Shown here: piece after piece, positions 1 to 11,960 of the stretch
Position numbering within the stretch: position 1 is the stretch's first letter
Layout: the number at the start of each line of letters is the position of its first letter
Source of the DNA: Piper betle
Lineage: Eukaryota; Streptophyta; Magnoliopsida; Piperales; Piperaceae
DNA length: 64,000 nucleotides
NCBI GenBank assembly: GCA_033002965.1
Contig: JAURVB010013564.1
Span: 1-64,000, forward strand
Reading direction: 5' to 3'
Program-made: the position numbers and the translations under genes
The notes under the pieces: generated by a model
Told to the model about the DNA's origin: nothing
Database searches by the model: none
Seen by the model: the letters and a program-made list of their open reading frames with translations, nothing else

Positions 1-840
1 AGCATACATGACCCTCATCGCTCATAACTCACAGCTGGCCTCAGCTCAGCTCGCGGTCCATGAAGCTGACTCGACTCGAACCGACAGTTGAACCGACTGG
101 TTCACTCCCGTAAAACTCTGACTCGAGTCACGGGTTTTACAGAGATAACTTAGATGGTAGGTATTCAAGCTCGAGTCGAATTCAAACAATATAAAAATCT
201 TCGAGCTAAGCTCGAGTATGCATGTTTAAAACTCGTTCGATTTCGAGCCGAGTTCGAACAAATTTTAACTTCGAACTATTCAAGCCGAGTTTGAACACAG
301 AGTCGAGTATGACTCGCTCGTTCATTTAACTGCCCTACATCTATTGTTAGAGGTCACGGAGGGAGTCATATGCCCCCAATGCCATTCACTACAACCTGAT
401 GTTCTGCACCCACGGCAGGACAAGCTTCTATTAGCAAGTGGCAGCCAACAATGTAGTCCAGCCGAAACAATGAAGTTCATCCAAATTTTAAACCCTCAAC
501 TTACTAAAATTAGTACATATATAATATTTGTTTTTAAAAAATTAATATTTTTTAATGTGTTTTATATTCAAAATAACTATGATTATTTTATATAACTTAT
601 CCATGCGCCGATGAGAAAAAAAATCTATCCTGTACTTGGTTGGGCTAAATAAAGTAATCATGATTATTTTATATTTTTTAAATGTAATTATATTTACTTT
701 ATATATAAATAAAATAATTATCTTAATAATACTTTTTATAAAAAAAATTATTACTATAGCTACATTTGAGAAAGTTGACTATCTAAAAATTTTCAATGTC
801 ATTTGCGTGGCTAATTCATGCTAGACAAATAGACCCTTAG
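1..840. other. Intergenic, repeat-derived and AT-rich
   Basis: No gene is supported. Positions 40-310 are rich in CTCGAG/TCGAAC-type words (for example 'gagccgagttcgaac'), a texture common in decayed plant repeats. A word 'cgggttttaca' near 140 resembles the end of the solo LTR at 10335. Positions 480-780 are AT-rich low-complexity sequence. The short open frames here are not coding-like. Confidence 0.4.
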
Positions 841-1123
841 TGTAACACCCCAAATCTGGTTCACGCTTGTGAACCGAACTGGCATGTTACAGGCCCCGGT
901 TAGGTCGGCTAACTCGAACCTAACTCGTGCGGATCTAATCTCGACGTCTTAAGATGTAGATACGACTTGTCATGCATGGATAAATGCATAAAACCCTAAC
1001 ATGATACTACATGGATGACGTGCAACCTAAATTTCACATCATTACAATTACGATAAAAATTCTGAAATAAAACAGACAGGGTCTCCCCTAAAAGTGTAAT
1101 TATGGGCCCACCCTGTCAAAATA

Positions 1124-1154
<31 letters not shown>

Positions 1155-2650
1155 TGCATCCATGATTTCATTCACACAAAATCTAACATATTATGAATTC
1201 ATTCTGAAGCTGGGGTTTCAACCCACCACGCTTCCGCTGCGCATCTCTGATCATGTTCACATTCTATCATGTCTCATGCATTTGAACATGTCATTCACAA
1301 TATAATAACATAACAACACAATATTAAACATTCAGAAATCTAACATGTGTGTGTGTACAAGACCTCATTGCTCCTCTGTCCAAGCTGGCTCCTCCAACTC
1401 GTGATTATTACCTATATATAGTATAAAAACACGTCAGTAACAAGTGTTACTGGTCCGGAAAATAAAATAACTATAACAAGCTGGCTATGAGAGCAAACTC
1501 TCATATGAAAGAAAACATCATATACTCCACGTGAACACTCTGAAGGGCACTACTGAGGAGCCACTGGGCTGCAGACCCGGTAGCATCCCAAACTTACTGA
1601 TCTGCTGCTGGTACTGTGCCGCTCTCGGCACTTCTTTTTCAGTACTTCTCGTGAAACTTTATCCTAAGCCCTCTCCTTACCTCCATATTTCTCCTGGCCT
1701 TGAGCACGAAGGCCGAGTACTCTCAGGCAGTCGCCTTTAGTACCCTTTGAACCACAAGTCCGGACATGCATCTATACTAAATAGTACCCGTAAACCTCTA
1801 CGTTCTCCGGGTGTGAGGAACTCAAACGCGGAGTTGTCAGGATCCCTCGGGAGTGGAACAATCCGCTGGCACTAATCCAGAGCCCGCTTTGACTGTCACG
1901 GCATCCTCTGCATGGTACGTGCAGTCGATTTCTCCATCTCTCGTCTCACAGAAACGCAAAAACTATATATATATAGGCTTGGGTAGGGATTTATATAATA
2001 GGCCCGAAGGCAACTTGTGGTGGATCTTGCTTTCGAAATCATCCTCGAGGGATCTCATCCTCGAGGGGTTATTAATCCGGAAATTTGTTCGGCTAGATGG
2101 CCCGAGTTAAGTGGGATCCAATAAAACGCCACTTAACCCGTCCTGCAAATGATAAGATAAACATACAATAGAAAGACGTAAAACAGATTCGAGTCCTAAA
2201 CGGACCTGGTAGAAGCTCCAAGCGTGTCATCGCGCCTAGGCGGCGAGCTCCTACTCCGTACCTACACATCAAAACTAAATACTAACGCCCGCTAACTAAA
2301 TGATGCATCAAACTCAATAAACATCACACAATTCAATCATCAACTATAACAAGCAACAATTATAAATGTGAAAGTAATTCCAACTTGTCCTATTAATATC
2401 AATCTAATTATATTTCCTAAGTTACGTTGTACTTAATTATCATGCTCAAATTTACTTTAGTTCATCAGATCACTTAACTATCATTCCCTATTAATCACAT
2501 CCTGCATATCTTTACTTCATTCATAATCTGGTATTCATCATGACAACTAGTTAATTCTAGCATGCTATACTAACAAACATAATCAATTTTAAATAACTCA
2601 ATCAGAGGTAATTATACCTCACATAGTCGGCAATCGGCGACGGCTAGGGT
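841..2650 (+). repeat. Left arm of the inverted pair
   Basis: Three blocks match the right arm in reverse complement. Positions 841-1000 (TGTAACACCC start, 'cttaagatg', 'catgcatgg') pair with about 7030-7195. Positions 1410-1450 ('aaaaacacgtcagtaacaag') pair with about 6520-6560. Positions 1960-2280 ('aggcccgaaggca', 'ttattaatcc', 'gtagaagctccaa', 'cctaggcggcgagct', 'ccgtacctacacatcaaaac') pair with about 5695-6020. The end of the arm, 'taattatacctc' near 2610, pairs with 'gaggtataatta' near 5400. A (TA)n/(CA)n microsatellite lies at 1121-1153. Divergence is obvious, so the arms are old. Confidence 0.65.
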
Positions 2651-5389
2651 TCCATCGCGTGTCTCGGAGCTCAAATTCGGCGCTCATCGGCGTTCGAAGC
2701 TCGAACGGGCTCGACTGGGTGAGCCCCGAGGAAGATTCGGCGAATTCCAGAAATTCCGGTTTTCCGACGGTTTTCGATAGCTTTCCGGCAGCTTCCGGCG
2801 GTTTTCTGGCGACAGTCGCCGGTGGCGTCTACTGGCCGGAAAGTGGTCGTGTTGGGTACCCTTGGAACCGGCTCGGCAAGCTCGACTCATCTACGAAGTC
2901 GATGGGGCCAACGGAGGTGGCGGCTCGCCGGAAAATGCATAAAACCGAGCCGGCGGTGATGGTGGCTAGATCTGGCCGGCCACGGCGGCGACGGCCTCCG
3001 CTCCGGTCAGGAAGGGTCACTGGGTGGTCGAGGGTGCTGAGGCGACCACCTGATCGTGGTGGCGATGGTCGCCGGTGGCAGAATCGGCAACGCGACCGAA
3101 TTGTAGCCGCGGTGCTAGGCGAGGCGATTCCGGCATCACGGCGGCCGGGGCTGGTCTGGGTGGCACGACAACACCGTGGCGGAGTTGGGCGGCGACAATT
3201 GGCGGCCGGGCGGCGTCGACAGTGGCGACGGTGACGCTGCACGGGGGCGGCATCGGGGAAGGGTTTGGGCGAGGAAGAATGGGTCGGGGTGAGAAAAACA
3301 ACTGGGTGGCAATATCGTAAATAATACTTGACTCGTGTCCAGCTCGAGTCAAGAATAATAACCAAGTTGTAGAAAATCCTAAAAAAATCCAGAAAAATCG
3401 GAAAAATCCCGTAAAATCAAATAAACACGAGAACATCATAATGATATGCTCTAGAACTATCAACCCACCCAACTACCCATAAGGCGTCCTAACGCGGTAA
3501 ACGGCCTAAAACTAATTTTACGATCCACTATATATAAAAATAAAAAAATAACTAGCACACTCTTATATATTTTGATAACTCATTTTATTTTGTTGTATTT
3601 ATGATTAATTGCCCGAGAAGGGTTCATTTTTTTTCATTTTTTTTCGGAGGGTTCATTGGTAACGGAAGGAATGAGAACACACTCTTCTGCGAAAACCCAT
3701 GCAGCCGGTGTCGATACTGGGTAGAACGAAGCATCTATCACACTTTTAGGCACATCTCTGACTGAAACAATCTGCCAACCACAATACCAATCAAAAACTG
3801 CTCAAGGATTGGGAGTTATCGTATTGAGCTAACCACTCATGGACGGACATAGGAACCCACGTAATCGTCGATCACCAACGATCAAGTTTGTGTGCGTCCC
3901 CCACATAAGTCTCAAGTCTGGCTCCAATTTAATTCAATCTTTGCAAACAAAATCACTCTCAAATCCGAAAAATGGCAGAAAAAACGTACTTGAAGAACTT
4001 TGATTTGTGGCCGACGATTTCTTGAGGGAGGAAGGATCGGGCAGGCAGCTGCCACCGATCTCCCTAAAATACTATGTTGAGCAGCTCCGATTCGACAAAA
4101 CCCCTGAGTGCCCACTTCTGACACTTTTGCTGGAGGCGGTCTTGGGCAGCTCCAATGACGAGGAAGGTGATGGGCGTGTCACTAAAGCACCAAGCTGCCT
4201 TTGAGCTTCATGGCGTCGAAGTTTGCTGCGGTGCCCATGAGGACGGCCACTTAATTCAAGGCGACGCCTTCCTCCATATCACGATCATACTGTGATGGAT
4301 CAAAAGCAGTGGAGATGGAAGAAAGCCTACTCTCGACGACGCTTGAGGTCTGGGTAGTGGAAGAGGTTGGAAGGGATGGTTGGACAAGGCGAAGAGCTCG
4401 TATAAACGGGTCCGGGTAAAGGTTTTAAAATACACATCTCTTGGAAATTGGAAATGTTTTCAGAACATTGCATGTAGAGTCTTATTCCATCATTCATTTA
4501 TTCGAGCATGTAGTTTCATGTTAATCAAACACGGTCAAAATCAAAATTGACTCGAGTCCTAAACGTGACTCTATAGGTGAAAATCGAGACAAGAAGGCTA
4601 AATGATCCTTGAACCTTCAACTCGATCGGGTGAAAACCTACAACTAAATCAAATTGGGCCCATAGGGGCACAATCCAATAATCCAAAATCCCTAAGATGC
4701 ATGCCAATTAGATACCCAGAAATTCCAAATGGATACTAAACGCTTCAACAACATAAATCTAGACCTACAACCGTGGCTAACCCAAAAAAATTATTTGTAT
4801 ACCTCATGTATACAATGATAACTCATGTTCAGCTGTAGCCTATCTCAAGATATCATCTGCACGTCAGGCATACTCAGCCACCATAAGATGCACATATGAT
4901 CATCTGAGCCCCATACTCATAACTAAAAACTGATCTAGCTCGAGTTTGCTCGAACCAACTCAAGACTGTCTCGAACTAGGTAAAACTACAAGTGGATAAA
5001 ACCCTAACCTAAAGCTGGGTTTTACAACCCCACACTGAGCGTTGGAACCACCGTCGTCGAGGCCAGCCAAGGGCCGATTGGACAAGATGACATACCCCGA
5101 CCAACTTACGACCACCATCGGCAACCATCGCCATTGCTATTGCCCTCACCACCACCATGGTTGCATCGAGCTTGCTGAATTGGTGCCGGCCAACATCCCC
5201 TATCACCTCTCTAGAAAATCACCGAAAAGCCGCTAAAAACTACTCAAAAATCACCAAAAAATCGGATTCGTTAGAATTCACCAGATTTTTGGTTGAATTC
5301 GTTCAATTGAATGAGATCAAACTTTGGATGCTGCCAGGTTATGAATTTGAGTCCCGAACTACTCTACAAATCATAGTTGTCATTAATCA
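2651..5389. other. Centre of the inverted-arm element; no supported gene
   Basis: Positions 2660-3300 form a GC-rich block ('ggcggc', 'cggcga' words) open in several frames on both strands, which is a composition effect. It is followed by 'aaaaatcc' runs (3360-3420). Positions 4007-4204 hold a 65-codon open stretch with ordinary amino-acid composition, but no family is recognised. Around 5040-5240 a second short GC-rich block mirrors the first. 'gggttttaca' ends at 5025, resembling the end of the solo LTR at 10335. Confidence 0.4.
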
Positions 5390-7195
5390 CTGACGATGCG
5401 AGGTATAATTAACTTCAACCTAATTAAATAAAATTGATAATTATTAGAATAACATGCTAGGATTTGATTGATTGGAGTAATAAAATATTTTGATTGTAAA
5501 TAAAATGAATTTGTGTGATTTGAATTGGATAGAAATAAATGTTAATGACTTAATTAGGTAAATTAAGTATAAGTTTCTAATTAACTGCATAGTAATTTAG
5601 TTAATCATGATGTGCCTTGATGTGATGAGTGTTTTGATGTGAGTGTGATATAGGATGTATGGATGCATCATAGTGAGTGTTAGCTTTTAGTTTTGATGTG
5701 TAGGTACGGAGTTGAAGCTCGCCGCCTAGGTGCGTGGACACGTTTGGAGCTTCTACTAGGTCCATTTCAGACTCACTCTTAGTTTAATTTCTCACTCTAT
5801 CGTGATTTATTTTAACAGGAAAGCGGATGTGTCGAGTGGTGGATTTATCGTATCCCACTTTACATGGGCCATTTAGTCATACGAATTTTTGGATTAATAA
5901 CTCTTAAGGATGAATTCCATCGAGTTTGTTTTTGAAAACTCAAATCCAGATCATGATGCCTTCGGGCCTAATATATTACAATCCATATCCAAACCTATGT
6001 ATATATAATTTTCTCTAATTTTATAGTGATATGTGTGACAAGGAAAAGTCAACTCACGTGAATTGTAAGTAGGCATGAGCTAGCCAAAGCAGCCTTTGGA
6101 TTGTGAGTGGGTAATTTCATTCCCAAGGGATCTCGACAACTCCACCTTTGAGTTTCTCAAACCTGGAGAAGTGTGGAGGATTATGGGAACTGCAATGTAG
6201 TGCATGTTTAAATTTGTGGATTTAATGGGTATTGAAGGCGCTTGCTTAAGAGTACTCAACCCTGCATTTAGAGCTAAGAGTGATATGGAGGAATTAGAGG
6301 GTTTTAGGATAATTAATTTTCCCACACAAGAGATAGTTTCAAAATTTGTCAAGGCATCTGACAAGTCAAAATAAGATGTTGTCGAGCCGAGGCCGACAAC
6401 TCCTGATTGGTGCCCTTATGAGGGATTCTAATGTAGAAGTATATGAATGATTTTATTTAACAAGAGAATCAGATCTCTTGTGCCAGTTTGATTATTAGTT
6501 ATTTTTAAACTAGTAGCACTTGTTACTGACGTTTTTGTATTATATATATGGGTGAGAATCTAGATGATCGAGCATTGTTGGGACTGCAAAGGAACATTGA
6601 TGTACCATATACACATGTACCTATTGAATGGAATGGATATTGTTATGTGATGAATTGCTATGGATGGTGTGAATTAAATGTTATAACATTTTATTGCAAG
6701 AAATGACGAGTGAATTTAATGAAATGTTTTGCATGTGATTATAATTGTAGATAGAACTGAATAGGTTGAGTAATGGAGTCCAGACTCAGCTCAGAAGAAC
6801 AAAAAATTATTATAATGGAAATGTTGTGAGAAAAGCATCATGTTTTTGCTGTGTTTTCCACTTTTATTGTTACGTATATAACTTGTTTGTTGTTGGCAAG
6901 TGATCCCTATTGCACTTTTAAGGGAGGCTTTGTCCATTTTATTTTTAAAAATCATTATTTTTGAATTTTTAATGACTTTGTTATGTTTTAAATATGAATT
7001 GCATATCATAGCATTCATCAATAACCATGATAGAGCCTAAACATCTCACCCATGCATTGCATGCTTGCATCACTATCTTAAGATGCCGAAGTTAGATTCG
7101 GGTTGTCTTAACCGAATTTAGTAAATTAGCCAACTGTTTAGTTGCCAGTTGCATTTCCGGTCCAGTTCGCGGATGAACCAAACTAGGGTGTTACA
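5390..7195 (-). repeat. Right arm of the inverted pair
   Basis: Read on the minus strand from 7195, this arm begins TGTAACACCC and follows the same order of blocks as the left arm down to the 'taattatacctc' word near 5400. Together with the left arm it could fold into a hairpin with stems of roughly 1.8 kb and a loop of about 2.7 kb. The many differences between arms would leave an imperfect stem. Confidence 0.6.
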
Positions 7196-8778
7196 CATTC
7201 AATTAAACCTAAGTGTTGAACTTTTTCTACTAAGTATACATGTAACCATAAACCCTAATTAAGCTACCTAATAGGGTTTAATGCTTCATTATACGATTAA
7301 TTAATATGATTAAGTGTTTTTTAAGTTGTGCATGTATAGAGGTATTGCCTCGTTATGCATGTTGATATGATTCAAGTCTAGTTCGGTTCCATCTTTGTGA
7401 TAGGATATGCAGGGTGAGCTCGTCGATTTAAGACGCGGAGCTTTGCTCATTTAGGTCTGTAGGATTCCTTTATTTCTCCTCTGTTTAACTCCATGAGTGT
7501 CGAGTTTAACCATGTTTTAGACGTAGGACAACATCAGCAGTGTTTTATCGAATCCTTCCGATGTCAGGCCATTTAACTGAGTTTCCTACAAATTTAATAA
7601 AACTTCAAGGCGGAGATCCTTTGATAGTTTTTAAAGATAAAATCCAAAAATATATCATAAAAACCCTAGCCAAACCTACTATGTATATGTATATCAGAGA
7701 TTAGTATGGGTTGTATGACCTTCAAACCCTAAACTAGTATAAAGTATGAAGGTGCTGTGTAACGCAACACATTTTTAAAATTTATGTCATTAACTTAACT
7801 ATTTATTTACCACTTGAGTACCATGATGGATGTTATGTAGAGGTTGTGAAGGCATAAGTTTGTTTGCATGAGAGTGAATATTTGTCGTACTTGAGTGTCG
7901 ACTCTTTTAATAAATTGTTTTGCTTACTGCCTATGTGAGGTTTCTGAAGTTTTTCTAAGTTCCTGTGGGTAATGGAATACTCATTTTCCAATACTATTTT
8001 ACTCATAGTTATTCCAGACAATTAATCAAACTTGTTTGATTAATGACATTTTCCTCAATTTATATATGGGTTAGATCCCTAGGCTTGGCTGATCTAGGCA
8101 CACGGATCAAGAGGCTCAATGGTGGTGGCGGGGGCCCTGTGTGGTGGGTTATGCATTGAGCTATGTTTTTGTATGGATGACTATATTATTTTGGTGGACA
8201 TGTGCTATAAATTCTATGAACCATGTATGATGGACTGGATTTTATGATATGTTGATTGCCCACATGTAGTTATTATTTAGTTTATTTTATTATTATATTA
8301 TTATGGAGCAGATAAACTTTAGGGGTGAATGCTAACTATCATTTGCATGCTGTATAATGTCCCAAAGTCCTAGAACATGATGAGGAGAGAATCCACGGAC
8401 ACGAAGCTTATTTGGTTGGAGCTGCATGTGTGTGTAAAAGATTATTGGTAGGAGGAGCATACGAGTCCTACAGCGTGAAGAACTTACGTCAAGACCATGT
8501 GTTAAGGTATGATGCCCTAGCATCTGATAATGTATATGTGTTTAACTTTACTTGCCATGACCCCGTATTTAATATATCACATTCATCTGTATTAAGAAAT
8601 CAAGATGCATAATACAATTATTTTAACTAAGTATAAGAATTTGAGCATATCACAATATTCAACATCTTAGTTGTATGAGGGGCGTTGCCTTCATGTAGGT
8701 CGAAGTGATCATTGCATTCTTAAAGCTACCTTCTTAGTCACAGGGGGCCTCTATTGTAGCTTAAAGTACTTATATATG
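7196..8778. repeat. Degenerate repeat-derived spacer, minus-strand relative of the TGTAACACCC family
   Basis: No gene is supported. Positions 7590-7700 include 'tttaataaaacttcaagg' and 'gagatcctttgata'. The same words occur in reverse complement near 34230-34260, inside the insertion at 32036-36716, so this is probably another decayed copy of that repeat. The rest is AT-rich, with a GC-rich patch at 8080-8150. Confidence 0.4.
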
Positions 8779-10441
8779 TGAGATCCTTCAACTTAGTCTT
8801 ACATCTAATACCTAATGGGGTACAATCTTGTTGATCAGTAGGAATGAACTATAGATCTTCAATTTGATTAATTACTTTTGAAGAGGGCTTAGTTCTATTA
8901 ATTTGCACTTCGAGTCAGGTCATTACAGATGATATTATGGCAACTTGGTTCCATATTATATGGTGGGCTAGACTAGGGATGTTTACTGGCCATGGGTCAA
9001 AGAATGACTTGGGCTGGGCTAGCGACAAGCAAAGTGTAGGAATTTCGAGTACAAAATTTCTTAAGGTGGGTAAATTATGAGATCCTTCAACTTAGTCTCG
9101 CATCTAATAGCTACTGAGGTAAGATCCTGTAACGACCCACTCGTTTTGAGCCACGAGCAACGTATTATTATATGAAACTAAGTGTCTCATAAATTAATAT
9201 TTTTGTTAATTGTCAAGATTTTGAAAACCATGACATAAAATATAATATAATAAATGCTTGAAATAATCTAAGCCCCATGAACCAAACCAAAATCTCACTG
9301 CCATGCAAACAATCTAGAAAAAAGAAACAATTAATATATTCCATGCTCATACCTATGGAGGCAATTCCGTATAAGTGATAAAAATACTAAGTCATAATAC
9401 AAGAAACAATTAATATATTCCACAACATCACTAATTATGTCTTTTAGTGATTATGAACTTATGCTGAACTCTTAATATGCTGGGAGGGTGGCCGCCCATC
9501 CAGCTATAATCCAATATATGCGCACACACGCTACGTGGCCCTCGGCCTATAGTTACTGATATTTATCATTAACTCACTGCCTCGGTAACTCACTGTCTCG
9601 GTATCACAAGTGCATAATAAACTTTCTTGCGCCATTGCGCCTTGTCACCCCTTTCAGCATAGGGGCAGGTATTTAAAGGTGTTGCCCCATGTCGGGACTC
9701 TCATATAGTATTTTTTTAAGGGTGTTGCCCTGTGTCAAGACTCGCACATAATAATTTTTTAAGGGTCTTGCCCCTTATCGAGACGTTTAACATAGTAATT
9801 TTTAAGGGTGATGCTCGTGTCGGAACGCGCATATAAGAATACATAACATTCTAGTAATTATACGGACCTGGTATTGTGATGAGAAACCCGTAACTATGGC
9901 ATACGATCCTAGTGAGTCAAATGTACTCACAAACTATCAAGAGGACGTTTCATTTAACATCAACAAAACTCTCCTTTATATAAAAGAATATATGTGGAAT
10001 TCAAGAAGTCATTATATTAAACTTTATTAATATGTATGAAATTCAAGAAGTCACTACATTAAATTTTATAAAAAAGAACGTAATCATTCATCATTATATA
10101 AATTTGTGTGGTAACAAAAAGTCAAAAAAATTAACTATTGAATTAATGCGAATGGGTTCAAATCCCAAAAATTTAACAAATAAAATTTATTTAAAACTAT
10201 TGTACTAGTACTCTAAACGTTATAATTGATAATTTATAATATTAATTTTTAAGAATTAATTTAATTAAATATTATTTATAGTTTGTTCTAAGATTTACAA
10301 AACCCTAAAAATAACCCTTTTTTTGGGGTTTTACAGATCCGATTTATAAGTGAGACTGAACTATAGATCTTCAATTTGATTAATCACTTTTAAAGAGATA
10401 ACTTAAACTCATTAATTTACACTTTAGATTGGGTCATTACA
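8779..10441 (+). mobile_element. TRIM-like pair of short direct repeats (about 150 bp each), second copy interrupted
   Basis: Copy 1 (8779-8927) starts TGAGATCCTTCAACTTAGTC and ends GGTCATTACA. Copy 2 starts at 9078 with the same 'gagatccttcaacttag', is interrupted after 9127 by the solo LTR 9128-10335, and resumes at 10336 to end GGTCATTACA at 10441. The copies are separated by about 150 bp, and both have TG...CA termini, as short LTRs would. No convincing primer-binding site or target duplication was found, so calling it a TRIM is inference. Confidence 0.4.
9123..10340 (+). mobile_element. Solo LTR (9128-10335) flanked by GATCC target-site duplication
   Basis: The 1208-bp unit begins TGTAACGACCC and ends GGGGTTTTACA (TG...CA termini). 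It is flanked on both sides by the identical pentamer GATCC (9123-9127 and 10336-10340). Removing the unit plus one GATCC restores continuity of the direct-repeat copy it interrupts, which matches copy 1 at 8779-8927. There is no internal coding region, so it is best read as a solo LTR left after recombination. Which LTR superfamily it belongs to cannot be told from the LTR alone. Confidence 0.75.
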
Positions 10442-11520
10442 AGTTGTATCAAAATAACATAGGTCTGTGTTACCCATTCCAAGCTATGGGCAGGTAATAT
10501 AGGAGTTTTAAAGGTAAGATTTGTCTTATGTAATACAACTTTACATACATTCTATGAAAATCCAATATGATGCCCATCTTATGCCTCTTGAAGGGTTGAG
10601 ATTCGCTTCCGTAAGGTCTGTATGCGATAATTTAATGAATAGCTTTCTAATTTATAACATTATGATTCGATATGTTCTTATGTATCGAATTGGGCTGTTA
10701 CATATGATTGATATGTTTTAATGTTCGAAGTAGGCACATGCTGCTCAACTCCGGTTGCACTTAAAAGATGAAAGAATTGCAACGCCCATTGTGTTCTTCG
10801 GCAGATGTGGTTGCAAGTACGCCATATCCGAGCGTAGGTGCTTGCAATGCTTGAGGAACATGCACGGCCTTGGGGCAAGTGTCCTTTTGTTGAGGACTCT
10901 CCTCGGGTGAAGACTCATGTGATGCTTTTGGTAATCTGGCAAGAATGGCTTGCATTGTTTCTTGGAACGAGTTCAGTTGCTCCTTCATATCTGCATTTAG
11001 CTGTTGTCTCTCTACTAGCAATTGTTGAAATTTTACGTTCGTTGTGCTGCCAAGGAAGTACTTGAGGGAGGCTCCCGCTCAATTGTAACAGGAGCTATGC
11101 ATTGGGGCTAGTTTTCAAACATCTTCGAGGTCCTAATGTCATGACTTTTTGTCGTTCAAGCATGACCAACGGCTTTTTTGGCTGAGGAGTTATACCATGG
11201 GCGTGGCTCAAGATTGATAATTTTCTTCACTTCCGAAGTAGTTGGAGCGTAGTCTGAACGCCGTTGAAGCATGACCACCAGTCTTGGACGTGGCTCAAGT
11301 GTAACCACTGGCTTCCTCAGGTGCCGTTCAAGCATGACAACTGGCTTCTTTGGATTCGGAGGTACATATCGAGGACGGGGATTGAGGATAATCACCTTCT
11401 TATGACTCTACATGGTGCTAAGTGGCTTCGTGCTTTGGAACTCGATCACTCCATAAGTTCTGCAACCCTTGGGATGGCTTTCCAGTGGAGTCGCCGAAAC
11501 GTTTGAGCAACGAGCGCTCG
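10442..11520 (-). mobile_element. Decayed retrotransposon leader/gag-like remnant
   Basis: On the minus strand, 11021-10761 encodes an 86-codon stretch beginning near 'LVERQQLNADMKEQLNSF', an amphipathic coiled-coil-like start seen in some plant gag regions. Upstream on the same strand, 11395-11156 encodes a proline- and arginine-rich stretch with a repeated pattern (KKPVV, RKPVV, LEPRP, LEPRP). 'ggcgactccactgg' (minus, around 11485) resembles sequence that follows LTR ends in plant Gypsy elements; that comparison is from memory. No reverse transcriptase or integrase is present. The assignment is tentative. Confidence 0.35.
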
Positions 11521-11960
11521 GCCGGCTGGCCACTCAAACAATTATTACAAGTAAAATTTTTTTAATTATTTAAAATTATACCTTATTCTAACTTTAACAA
11601 TTCTTAAGGAAACAAATGTTTAGAATTAATAAATATGACTAATTATACAATAATAATAAATAGCTAAAAATCATCTAATATCGCACGTAGTGGGGATAGA
11701 CCACCAATTTTCTAATAAAAAGCTCATCTTATGTTTTATTTATGAGGAGCCTTAATATCAATTAATATAAGAACATCAGTTGCTTTCAAATCTGACAACT
11801 CATTAAAATCATATGATTGTAATTTCTTTTTACATGGGTAAAAATATCCTCATTATCTAAACAATTTTATAATCTAACAGCCCATATTAAAATTAGCCGA
11901 TACTAATTATTCTCTTTATTTCTAATTTCTAAAGCAACCGTTTTTTCAAAGTTAGATGGA
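11521..11960. other. AT-rich spacer upstream of the delta-COP gene
   Basis: AT-rich low-complexity DNA with no open frame of note. It presumably contains the promoter of the downstream plus-strand gene, but no TATA box or other motif can be placed with confidence. Confidence 0.4.

Larger units (their letters stand above)
841..7195. mobile_element. 6.35-kb element-like sequence with long inverted arms, ends TGTAACACCC / GGGTGTTACA
   Basis: The left end reads TGTAACACCC at 841 and the right end reads GGGTGTTACA finishing at 7195. The similarity is not confined to the ends: blocks across about 1.8 kb of each arm match in inverted orientation (see the two arm entries). No transposase, integrase or reverse transcriptase is visible, so the element is non-autonomous or is two head-to-head copies of one repeat. 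No target-site duplication is apparent (left flank ccttag, right flank cattc). A relative with a similar start and similar internal blocks sits at 32036-36716. Confidence 0.55.

Noticed and set aside
2659..3472. Overlapping open frames of 150-190 codons on both strands
   Set aside because: They lie in a GC-rich block of a repeat and are open in several frames at once with low-complexity Arg/Gly/Pro sequence. This is composition, not coding.
10140..10165. tRNA-like B-box word 'gggttcaaatccc'
   Set aside because: No A box, acceptor stem or cloverleaf around it, and it lies within the solo LTR.
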